Assembly: GCA_002420105.1 (NCBI GenBank)
Contig: DIHJ01000033.1
Location: 6,820 to 20,240 of the forward strand
Direction of reading: 5' to 3'
From: Nitrospira sp. UBA5699
GTDB taxonomy: Bacteria > Nitrospirota > Nitrospiria > Nitrospirales > Nitrospiraceae
Length of the DNA: 13,421 nt
The translations under genes were made by a program, and so were the position numbers. Under the pieces are notes generated by a model. It did not search any database. It was not told the origin of the DNA and worked only from the letters and a program-made list of their open reading frames with translations. Shown here piece after piece: positions 1 to 6,276 of the stretch (position 1 is its first letter; each line of letters begins with the position of its first letter).

Positions 1-269
1 CGACGGGACTGCCGGGCATGGAATTCCTGGAGTACGAACGGCCTGCGGCGGGCAGGCCGATGCCGGCGGATTCGCGTCCGACCGACCTTTGGCATTGGTA
101 CACGACGATCGTCGTGCCCGATGTCGAAGGCGCCGCGGCGGCCTTGCGAGACGCGGCACCATTCGTGTCCTCGGCGGTCGTCGCGCTGCCGGACAAGACC
201 TTGGGATTTTCCAGCGGAGTGTTCGTCAGGGATCCCGACGGCCATGCCATCGCGCTGGTATCCCGGTGA
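1..269 (+). CDS. VOC (glyoxalase-fold) family protein, 3' part only
   Basis: The reading frame is open from the left edge (first full codon at 3) to the TGA at 267-269, and about 88 residues are visible. It starts inside a strand reading TGLPGMEFLEY and ends with DPDGHAIALVSR. Both are characteristic of the second beta-alpha-beta-beta-beta module of the vicinal oxygen chelate superfamily, where the Glu of the first strand is often a metal ligand. The ATG at 18 lies inside this conserved strand, so it is not the real start; the N-terminal half is outside the window. The superfamily covers glyoxalase I, extradiol dioxygenases and antibiotic-binding proteins, and the visible part does not decide among them. 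A weak GC hairpin follows the stop, with no clear T-tract. Confidence 0.7.
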   Translation, partial: TGLPGMEFLEYERPAAGRPMPADSRPTDLWHWYTTIVVPDVEGAAAALRDAAPFVSSAVVALPDKTLGFSSGVFVRDPDGHAIALVSR

Positions 270-311
270 CCGGCCGCGTGACTGCCGGCCGCCCCTCGAC
301 ATCGTCCGCGG

Positions 312-341
312 TTGCGGTCATTTCCCGTCCAATGCTAGACT
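312..341 (+). promoter_or_regulatory. Candidate sigma-70 promoter (extended -10) of the sigma-54 activator gene
   Basis: TTGCGG (312-317) and TAGACT (336-341) are separated by 18 bases, and a TG dinucleotide at 333-334 gives an extended -10 (TGCTAGACT). Transcription would begin near 348, leaving a leader of about 40 bases before the start at 390. The match is read by eye; the -35 is weak and the extended -10 is the stronger part. Confidence 0.35.
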
Positions 342-389
342 TTCGCTCCCGTCCCGCTGCCCCTCACGACCCGTTGCAGGGTGATGTCG

Positions 390-2708
390 ATGTCGTCTCC
401 CGAACTTGAGGAAGCCCTCAGGCGCAGCGAAGCATTGGCCGCCCGGCTCATCGAAAGCAGCCGCGACTGCATCAAAGTTCTCGATCTCGAAGGCCGCCTC
501 CTCTCCATGAACGCCCGCGGCATGGCTGCCCTGGAAATCTGCAATGCCAGCGACTTCGTCGGCTCCCCCTGGCTCGACTTCTGGGAGGGCGGCGACCGGG
601 CGCTGGCGCAGGCCGCCATCGACGAGGCCCGACGGGGCGGCGTCGGCCGGTTCACGGGATTTTTCGCCACGAGACAGACGAAGACGCCCAGATGGTGGGA
701 TGTCTCCGTCACGGCAGTTTCCGACAAACAGGGCAGGCCGGAGCGGTTGCTGGCCGTCTCCCGAGACGTGACGGAGTTGAAACAGACCGAGCAGCGCCTG
801 AAGGACTCGCAGGCGCAGCTCGAACGGCAGATCGCGGAACGCAACAGCCATCTGGAACGGACCGGCACCGCGCTGCGGGAGATCGTGGAAGGGGTGGAGG
901 CGAAGGTCGGGGAGCAGTTCTTCCCGGCGCTCGTGCAGCAGCTCGCAAAGGCCCTCAACGTCACCTACGCGTTCGTCTCCGAATTCTGCATCGACCGGAC
1001 CAAGGTCCGCACGCTGGCCTTCTGGGCCGGGGATCATTTCAAGTCGAACTTCGAGTATGCCATCGCGGGCACGCCCTGTGAAAAAGTGTTGGCCGGCGAG
1101 CTGTACCACTGCACGGACGGGGTGGCCGATCGGTTTCCTCTGCACAAAGAGGACCTCGAGCAGCTCGGCGTGCGGAGTTATCTCGCGATCCCGGTAACGA
1201 GCGTGAGCGGACGGGTGCTGGGGCACCTGGCGGTGATGGGCCGCACCCGCATGGAAGTCGAACAGCTGGACCTCTCGATCTTCAAGGTGTTCGGAGCGCG
1301 GGCCGGAGCCGAGCTGGAGCGCATGCAGATGGAGGCGTGCCTGAAGGAAAACGAGGAGCGGCTGCGGGACCTGTTCGACGAGGCGCCGATCGCCTATGTG
1401 CACGAGGGGCTGGACTCCCGCTTCATCCGCGCGAACCGGGCCGCGATGCGCAGCCTGGGCATCACGCCGGAGGAGGTCGAAGGCACGTACGGCAAGTCCT
1501 TCATCCCCGATACGCCCGACGCCCAGCGCCGACTCCGCGAGGCGTTCGCGTCGATCGGCCGCGGGACCGACACGAGCGGCGTAGTGCTCGAACTGCGGCG
1601 TAAGGACAACGGGAAGCCGCTGTGGATTCAGTGGTGGTCGCGGCCGGACCCCGGCGGCACCTACACCCGAACGATGTTCATCGACATCACCGACAAGGTG
1701 CTGATGGAGCAGGAAAAGGCGCGGCTGGAAGCGGCCAACGTGTACCTGCAGGAGGAGATCAAGACCGATCACAATTTCGAGGAGATCATCGGCACTTCGA
1801 CGGCCATCAAGAAGGTGCTCCAGTCGATCGAGAAGGTGGCGGCGACGGACGCGACCGTGCTCGTGACCGGCGAGACCGGAACCGGCAAGGAACTGATCGC
1901 CCGGGCCATCCATCACCTGAGCAGCCGGAAGGACGGCGTGCTGGTCAAGGTGAATTGCGCGGCGATCCCGGCCGGCCTGATCGAAAGCGAGCTGTTCGGC
2001 CATGAGAAAGGCGCCTTTACCGGCGCGCTGGCCAGAAAAATAGGCCGGTTCGAGCTGGCCGACAAGGCGACCATCTTTCTGGACGAAGTCGGCGAGATTC
2101 CGATCGAGTTGCAGACCAAGCTGCTGCGCGTCCTGCAGGAGGGGGAATTCGAGCGCCTCGGCAGCACCAGGACGCTGAAAGTGAACGTGCGCGTGATCGC
2201 CGCGACGAATCGCGACCTGGAAAGGGAAGTCCGCGAAGGACGGTTCCGGTCCGATCTGTACTATCGGCTCAAGGTGTTTCCGCTCGCGCTGCCGCCCCTG
2301 CGCGAGCGGCCGCAAGACATTCCGCTGCTGGTGTCGTACTTCGTGAAGAAATTCTCCGGCACGATGGGCAGGAAGGTCGAGTCGGTCACGGGCGCGGCCA
2401 TGGAAATGCTGAAGCGGTATCCCTGGCCCGGCAACATCCGCGAACTGGAACATGTGATCGAGCGCGCGGTCATCCTGAGCCAGGGACCGGTACTCGATCT
2501 CAGCGACTGGATGCCGAAAAGCGCGGCGCCGGCCGGAAACGGCTCGCCGGCCACGCTGGAGGACGTCGAACGCGCGCATATCATCGCGGTCCTCACGCAG
2601 ACCAGTTGGCGTGTCAGCGGAGAAAAAGGCGCGGCCAGAATTCTCGGACTCAATCCCACCACGCTGGAAGCCCGCATGAAGAAACTGGGCATCTCCCGAC
2701 CCGCCTGA
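390..2708 (+). CDS. Sigma-54-dependent transcriptional activator (PAS-GAF-PAS-AAA+-Fis)
   Basis: This 772-residue protein is an enhancer-binding activator of the FhlA/NtrC class that remodels RNA polymerase-sigma54 by ATP hydrolysis. Order: PAS domain (about 14-130), short coiled coil, GAF domain (about 165-315), second PAS (about 316-440), AAA+ domain (about 467-700), and a C-terminal Fis-type helix-turn-helix (GAARILGLNPTTLEARMKKLGI region). Visible motifs are Walker A GETGTGKE (from 494), the sigma54-contacting GAFTGA loop (541-546), Walker B IFLDEVGE (Asp565) and the WPGNIREL segment. There is no phosphoacceptor receiver domain, so it should sense a signal directly through PAS/GAF rather than through a partner kinase. 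Start: in-frame GTG 381 and ATG 384 lie on or next to the AGGGTGA ribosome-binding sequence, whereas ATG 390 is properly spaced, so 390 is preferred. No sigma54 promoter was found nearby, so its targets are unknown. Confidence 0.95.
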   Translation: MSSPELEEALRRSEALAARLIESSRDCIKVLDLEGRLLSMNARGMAALEICNASDFVGSPWLDFWEGGDRALAQAAIDEARRGGVGRFTGFFATRQTKTPRWWDVSVTAVSDKQGRPERLLAVSRDVTELKQTEQRLKDSQAQLERQIAERNSHLERTGTALREIVEGVEAKVGEQFFPALVQQLAKALNVTYAFVSEFCIDRTKVRTLAFWAGDHFKSNFEYAIAGTPCEKVLAGELYHCTDGVADRFPLHKEDLEQLGVRSYLAIPVTSVSGRVLGHLAVMGRTRMEVEQLDLSIFKVFGARAGAELERMQMEACLKENEERLRDLFDEAPIAYVHEGLDSRFIRANRAAMRSLGITPEEVEGTYGKSFIPDTPDAQRRLREAFASIGRGTDTSGVVLELRRKDNGKPLWIQWWSRPDPGGTYTRTMFIDITDKVLMEQEKARLEAANVYLQEEIKTDHNFEEIIGTSTAIKKVLQSIEKVAATDATVLVTGETGTGKELIARAIHHLSSRKDGVLVKVNCAAIPAGLIESELFGHEKGAFTGALARKIGRFELADKATIFLDEVGEIPIELQTKLLRVLQEGEFERLGSTRTLKVNVRVIAATNRDLEREVREGRFRSDLYYRLKVFPLALPPLRERPQDIPLLVSYFVKKFSGTMGRKVESVTGAAMEMLKRYPWPGNIRELEHVIERAVILSQGPVLDLSDWMPKSAAPAGNGSPATLEDVERAHIIAVLTQTSWRVSGEKGAARILGLNPTTLEARMKKLGISRPA

Positions 2709-2833
2709 CCTCCCTCTCGTGAACCATCACCGCGCGAGAAAGGCGTGCCGGGTGCGACTAACTCTTCATCGATCTTTCCCGCATGTCCTGTGATTCCCGC
2801 GCGTCTCGCTAGTCCCGCTTGCCTTCTCTTTGT

Positions 2834-2868
2834 TCCCAACATTTCGTGAACGTCCCAATATTTTGGGA
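2834..2868 (+). promoter_or_regulatory. Operator-like direct and inverted repeats upstream of the STAS-sigma cassette
   Basis: The sequence TCCCAAYATTT occurs at 2834-2844 and again at 2853-2863, a period of 19 bases or nearly two helical turns. The second copy continues into a perfect inverted repeat, TCCCAA-TATT-TTGGGA (2853-2868). This AT-rich block stands out in GC-rich DNA. It lies about 160 bases before the STAS gene in an otherwise gene-free stretch (2709-3025), as expected of a dimeric regulator site. Which protein binds it cannot be read from the sequence; the sigma-54 activator encoded just upstream is one candidate. The rest of the gap shows only a weak hairpin just after the activator stop (2715-2739). 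Confidence 0.4.
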
Positions 2869-2877
2869 ATCGGATTC

Positions 2878-2906
2878 GGAATTCCGCTCGCATCCCCCTT
2901 CGTCCC
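2878..2906 (+). promoter_or_regulatory. Possible ECF-type promoter for the STAS-sigma-anti-sigma genes
   Basis: GGAATT (2878-2883) lies 17 bases before CGTCCC (2901-2906), resembling the GGAA(C/T)-N16-18-(C)GT(C) layout of many ECF sigma promoters. The -35 half sits within a 10-base palindrome CGGAATTCCG (2877-2886). If real, it would allow the sigma factor to drive its own cassette. Short motifs of this kind occur often by chance, so this is a weak call. Confidence 0.2.
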
Positions 2907-3025
2907 TTGAAGCCGCAACAGCCTCCCCGCCTCGCGCTTTCAATACGTTAGCGCCCTCGTCCCTCCGCCCGGCTCGATCGGCACGCGCATTGCTGAACAG
3001 CCGGGCAACGAAGGAGAGGAACCAG

Positions 3026-3295
3026 ATGCTGAAAATCACGAAGACCGATAACGGCGGAAGCACGGTGACCTTGAAGTTGGAAGGCAAGATCATGAACCAG
3101 TGGGCCGCACTCCTGGACGGGGAATGCCGCGCGGAGTTGCAGCGACGGAAATCGATCGAACTGGACTGCGCCGGTGTGGATTTCCTGGATCAGAAGGGGG
3201 TCGAGGTCTTGAAGAATCTCCCCTCCACGCACGTCACCCTCATCGGTGCTCCCGGTTATATGACGGAGCTGCTGCAGATCGGAGGTCAATCATGA
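3026..3295 (+). CDS. Single-domain STAS protein (anti-sigma-factor-antagonist fold)
   Basis: An 89-residue protein filled by one STAS domain, the fold of SpoIIAA/RsbV and of sulfate-transporter tails. The beta strand and loop ELDCAGVDFLDQKGVEVL correspond to the family's phosphorylation loop. Where SpoIIAA has D-S-S-G with a phosphorylated serine, this protein has D55-Q56-K57-G58, so control by a serine kinase of the usual type is not possible at that site. The start at 3026 is set by a strong ribosome-binding site (AAGGAGAGGA, 3011-3020) five bases upstream; the frame stays open upstream but with no such signal. The stop overlaps the start of the ECF sigma gene (ATGA at 3292-3295), indicating translational coupling. 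A role in partner switching or as a protein-interaction adaptor for the sigma pair is inferred. Confidence 0.8.
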   Translation: MLKITKTDNGGSTVTLKLEGKIMNQWAALLDGECRAELQRRKSIELDCAGVDFLDQKGVEVLKNLPSTHVTLIGAPGYMTELLQIGGQS

Positions 3296-4002
3296 ATTCA
3301 GTCGCCGCCACCTATCCCGAGTCGCTGGAACAGCATCCTTCCTGCGAAACCCCTTCCTCATCCGCCAAAGCCACGGCACTGACGAACGAGGAACGGCGGC
3401 TCATCGGCCGGCTCCGCACCGGCGACGAAGGCGCGTTCGACGAACTGGTGAACCGGCACCACGGGGCGCTCGTGCGCATGGCCATGGGCCACGTGGCCGA
3501 CCGGGAGGTTGCGGAGGAAGTCGCCCAGGACACCTGGATGGCGGTGATCGAGGGCCTGCACCGGTTCGAAGGCCGTTCCTCGCTCAGAACCTGGATTTTC
3601 GGAATCCTGATTCACAAAGCCAAGGATCGCGGCGTGCGGGAAAAGCGCCATACGACCTTCTCGGCCTTCGAGTCCTGTGAGGATGAGCATGACGAAGCGA
3701 TCGACCCATCGCGTTTTCGGCAATCGGGCGAATGGGCCGGACACTGGGCCTTCCCGCCGCAACCCTGGGACGAGCAGACTCCGGAGAAACTGCTCGCGTC
3801 CCGGGAGGCGGTCGAGGCGATGCACAAAGCGATCGACGCGTTGCCCGCCACCTTGAAAGACGTCCTGATTCTTCGCGATATCGAGGGCGTGGAGGCCAAG
3901 GAGGTCTGTGCGATCTTGAGGATCACGGAAACCAACCTGTACGTGCGACTGCACCGGGCAAGGGAACGGGTTCGGACAGCGGTGGAAGCCGCTCTCGGAT
4001 AA
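3292..4002 (+). CDS. ECF-subfamily sigma-70 factor
   Basis: A 236-residue sigma factor with only regions 2 and 4. Region 2 (about 36-120) has the DEGAFDELVNRHHGALVRMA helix, the REVAEEVAQDTWMAV core-binding motif and RTWIFGILIHKAKDR for -10 recognition. Region 4 (about 175-232) contains LPATLKDVLILRDIEGVEAKEV and the recognition helix TETNLYVRLHRARERV. The linker (about 120-172) is long and unusual, with an acidic stretch and a GHWAFPPQPW segment. A 30-residue Ser/Ala-rich extension precedes region 2. The ATG overlaps the STAS stop, and GGAGG (3281-3285) lies six bases before it. The gene for the likely anti-sigma factor follows after a hairpin-forming repeat. I do not assign an ECF group number. 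Confidence 0.93.
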   Translation: MNSVAATYPESLEQHPSCETPSSSAKATALTNEERRLIGRLRTGDEGAFDELVNRHHGALVRMAMGHVADREVAEEVAQDTWMAVIEGLHRFEGRSSLRTWIFGILIHKAKDRGVREKRHTTFSAFESCEDEHDEAIDPSRFRQSGEWAGHWAFPPQPWDEQTPEKLLASREAVEAMHKAIDALPATLKDVLILRDIEGVEAKEVCAILRITETNLYVRLHRARERVRTAVEAALG

Positions 4003-4078
4003 GGTTGAGGCTCAGGCTGAGGTCAAGGGTAACCGCGTCGGATCAACCTGATCTCAACCTTAACCTCAGCCTCAACCT
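4001..4078 (+). repeat. Hexamer-built inverted repeat, copy A
   Basis: The left arm (4001-4027) is made of GAGGYT-like hexamers and begins within the TAA stop of the sigma gene (4000-4002). The right arm (4059-4078) is its reverse complement with one G/A mismatch and one missing hexamer (GAGCCT), as expected from slippage in a 6-base repeat. The loop is 31 bases. The left arm matches that of copy B (from 7958) at 22 of 25 positions, and the right arms are nearly the same; the loops differ. It should form a stable hairpin in the mRNA between the sigma and anti-sigma genes. It has no T-tract, so it is not a classical terminator. Confidence 0.75.
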
Positions 4079-4172
4079 GCTTCTATGGGAGGCTCGGCGG
4101 CAGCACTGTAAGAAATCACTCCATGAGGAGACACAGGGCTGACACTCCGGACTCGTGGGAGAGGCGCCCTGC

Positions 4173-4439
4173 ATGAAAGATCACCCCTCGCAGTGGATTC
4201 CCAGCGGGCTGACCTGCCGCGAGACCGCCGGTCTGGCCGGTGAATACCTGGACGACCGGCTCCCGCTCCTCGCCGGGATTCGTGTCGGATTGCACCTCGC
4301 GTCCTGCGCGCATTGCCGCGCCTATTTCAGCCAGATCGTCTTGATCGGCGAGGCCGCACGCCTGTTTCCGAAGACGGTCCCCTCCCCCGTCAACCGCCTT
4401 CGCCTGCGGCGGCATTTCGCCGCACAACATTCCGGGTAG
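4173..4439 (+). CDS. Zinc-binding anti-sigma factor (ZAS / zf-HC2 type), soluble
   Basis: An 88-residue protein carrying the zinc anti-sigma signature: Cys15 followed by GEYLDDRLP and then H41-x3-C45-x2-C48. The C-x25-H-x3-C-x2-C spacing equals that of RsrA of Streptomyces (C11, H37, C41, C44, from memory), a thiol-redox sensor that releases its sigma factor on oxidation. These three are the only cysteines. No membrane segment is visible, so it should act in the cytoplasm. The partner is almost certainly the ECF factor just upstream. The ATG at 4173 is chosen because GGGAGAGG (4157-4164) lies eight bases before it; a GTG at 4155 lacks a site. Redox sensing is inferred from ligand spacing; simple zinc-dependent sigma binding is the alternative. 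Confidence 0.85.
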   Translation: MKDHPSQWIPSGLTCRETAGLAGEYLDDRLPLLAGIRVGLHLASCAHCRAYFSQIVLIGEAARLFPKTVPSPVNRLRLRRHFAAQHSG

Positions 4440-4477
4440 TCGCGCCGTTCCCGCCGGTCGCGTTGTAAGAGCCGGAC

Positions 4478-4487
4478 CGGTCGACCG
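4478..4487. promoter_or_regulatory. Palindrome in the leader of the glucose-dehydrogenase-like gene
   Basis: CGGTCGACCG is a perfect 10-base palindrome about 40 bases before the GTG start. CCGGTCG also appears upstream, near 4454. A regulator half-site pair is possible, but short GC palindromes are frequent at this base composition. Confidence 0.2.
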
Positions 4488-4526
4488 ACTGCCCCCCAGA
4501 ACGGAATTCTCTCAGGAGGAGCTGCC

Positions 4527-5630
4527 GTGAAAGCCGTCGCCGTCATCCCGGGAAAACCGGATTCCATTCATCTTGCCGACCTGCCCAAACCATCGGTCCA
4601 TGAGATCCCGAACGGCCGCGGTGTCCTCGTGCAGGTGCTGCGCGTCGGCGTCGACGGCACGGACAAGGAAATCAACGCGGCGGAATACGGCCAGGCGCCC
4701 CCCGGCTACGACTTTCTCGTCATCGGCCATGAATGTTTCGGACGGGTACTCGAGGTCGGCCCCAACGTCACGGAGGTCATGCCCGGCGACTACGTCGTAC
4801 CGACCGTCCGCCGCCCCGGCGGTAGTTTCTACGACCAGATCGGCCAATACGACATGACGTTGGAAGACACGTACTACGAACGCGGGATCAACCTTCGGCA
4901 CGGCTATCTGACCGAGCTCTTCGTGGACGAGCCCGAGTATCTGGTCAAAATTCCCGGAGGGTTGAAGGATGTCGCGGTGCTGCTGGAGCCGACATCGATC
5001 ATCGAAAAGGGCATCATCCAGGCCTACGAAGCCCAGCGGCGCTTCAAGATCTGGCGTCCGAGGAAAGCGGCGGTACTGGGAGCGGGAACCGTCGGGCTCC
5101 TGGCCGCTCTCTCGCTGAAGATGAAAGGGTTCGACGTCACCAGTTTCGGCAAGCAGAACGGGCCGTCCCGCAATCTCGATCTCCTGGCGCGATTGGGCGT
5201 CCGCTATGTCTCGACGGACGATCTGTCGATCAGAGAAGCCGCCAAACGCTTTGGGCCGTTCGATCTCATGTTCGAAGCGACCGGCTATTCCCCGGTGGTG
5301 TTCGAGGCGATGGAGTCGCTGGGCAAGAACGGGGTATTGATCCTGGCCAGCGTCACCGGCGGCGACCGCCAACACCCGATCCCCGCCGACAAGATCAATC
5401 TCGACTTCGTGCTCGGCAACAAACTCGTCGTCGGGACGGTCAACGCGAACCGCGAATACTTCGAAGCGGGAGTCTACGATTTCGCCAGAGCGGAGCTGGA
5501 ATTCCCCGGCTGGCTCTCCACCCTGCTGACCCATCCGGTGACAGGATTGGAAAACTATCGTCAGATGATGCAGACCCTGACGACGGATCGAAATGCGATC
5601 AAGGTATTCGTCAACGTCGCGTATGAGTAG
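4527..5630 (+). CDS. Zinc-dependent glucose 1-dehydrogenase-like MDR oxidoreductase
   Basis: A 367-residue medium-chain dehydrogenase with an N-terminal catalytic domain and a Rossmann domain marked by GAGTVG (185-190). Apparent catalytic-zinc ligands are Asp43 (in VGVDGTDKEI), His68-Glu69 (GHE) and Glu154 (LLEPTSIIEK). The usual Cys is replaced by Asp, as in haloarchaeal glucose dehydrogenase (Asp38 in Haloferax mediterranei, from memory). The cysteine-rich structural-zinc lobe is missing: the segment VVPTVRRPGGSFYDQ has no Cys. The C-terminal half (NLDFVLGNKLVVGTVNANREYF) is also typical of glucose dehydrogenases. The reaction would be NAD(P)+-dependent oxidation of an aldose to its lactone in the cytoplasm; substrate and cofactor are not proven. 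The start is GTG, five bases after AGGAGGAG (4514-4521). It heads the redox cluster, although its cytoplasmic role differs from the envelope proteins that follow. Confidence 0.85.
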   Translation: MKAVAVIPGKPDSIHLADLPKPSVHEIPNGRGVLVQVLRVGVDGTDKEINAAEYGQAPPGYDFLVIGHECFGRVLEVGPNVTEVMPGDYVVPTVRRPGGSFYDQIGQYDMTLEDTYYERGINLRHGYLTELFVDEPEYLVKIPGGLKDVAVLLEPTSIIEKGIIQAYEAQRRFKIWRPRKAAVLGAGTVGLLAALSLKMKGFDVTSFGKQNGPSRNLDLLARLGVRYVSTDDLSIREAAKRFGPFDLMFEATGYSPVVFEAMESLGKNGVLILASVTGGDRQHPIPADKINLDFVLGNKLVVGTVNANREYFEAGVYDFARAELEFPGWLSTLLTHPVTGLENYRQMMQTLTTDRNAIKVFVNVAYE

Positions 5631-5722
5631 GCCAGGATGTCGCAGGAGGCCGACAGCTCAATGCAACGGGCGGTTGATGAATGTTGCGGGACAAATGAGG
5701 GGAAGGCGACGGAGGGGATGCG

Positions 5723-6184
5723 ATGAACCGAACAACGGCCTTGGGGCTTGCGACGGGCCTGCTGATCCTGCTCGGCACGATGCCGATCCTTGCCGGGGGA
5801 TTTTTCGAACGGGACGGAACGGCGATCGGCGGATACGATCCGGTCGCCTATTTCGCCGAGATGAAACCGGTGAAGGGGTCGCCAGACTTCTCCGCCACCT
5901 ACCAGGGCTCGACGTTTTTCTTCTCGTCCGCGGCGCATCGGGACCTGTTCACGGCTGACCCGGCCAAGTTCGCCCCCCAGTACGGCGGCTATTGCGCCTT
6001 CGGGATGGCCAAGGGGTACAAGGCCGCGATCGATCCGACCGCCTTCACCGTCGTAGAGGACAAGCTGTACCTGAACTACAACGGGACGGTTCGGGCCCTG
6101 TGGGTTCTGGACATCCCGGGTTACGTGAAGAAGGCCGACCGGAACTGGCCCGAAGTGCGCACGTCCACAAACGTGATTCCGTAA
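5723..6184 (+). CDS. Exported YHS-domain protein
   Basis: A 153-residue protein with an N-terminal signal peptide (MNRTTALGLATGLLILLGTM, cleavage probably near residue 24) and a YHS-type domain: GGYDPVAYF near residue 36, HRDLFTADPAKFAPQYGGYC, then AFGMAKGYKAAIDP. YHS domains are small metal-associated modules; the single Cys sits in the YGGYC motif. This exported form is a stand-alone periplasmic protein that often lies beside redox genes. It is preceded by GGAGGGG (5711-5717) five bases from the ATG. It lies just before the cytochrome b and molybdoenzyme genes, so an accessory role in metal handling or electron transfer there is a reasonable guess. Confidence 0.85.
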   Translation: MNRTTALGLATGLLILLGTMPILAGGFFERDGTAIGGYDPVAYFAEMKPVKGSPDFSATYQGSTFFFSSAAHRDLFTADPAKFAPQYGGYCAFGMAKGYKAAIDPTAFTVVEDKLYLNYNGTVRALWVLDIPGYVKKADRNWPEVRTSTNVIP

Positions 6185-6276
6185 GCCTTCTCCCCTCTCC
6201 GTAAGGAACGGCCTCCCCGTCCGACAGAGCCCCATCCGGGTCAAACGAACCATCGTCGCGTTACCAGGAGACCACC

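Noticed and set aside
318..2579. 753-codon open frame on the minus strand opposite the sigma-54 activator gene
   Set aside because: It is the antisense shadow of a GC-rich gene: the plus frame has complete PAS, GAF, AAA+ and Fis domains, while the minus frame is rich in Arg, His, Gln and Leu with no recognisable domain.
2819..3025. N-terminal extension of the STAS protein by 69 codons
   Set aside because: The frame is open, but the strong ribosome-binding site at 3011-3020 fixes the start at 3026, the extension has no domain, and it would cover the operator-like repeats.
4155..4172. GTG at 4155 as start of the anti-sigma gene
   Set aside because: No ribosome-binding site at proper distance; GGGAGAGG at 4157-4164 fits the ATG at 4173.
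4003..4172. CRISPR or tandem-repeat array reading of the GAGGYT hexamers
   Set aside because: The hexamers are only a few units long, arranged as two opposing arms around a loop, with no spacer-repeat periodicity and no cas genes.
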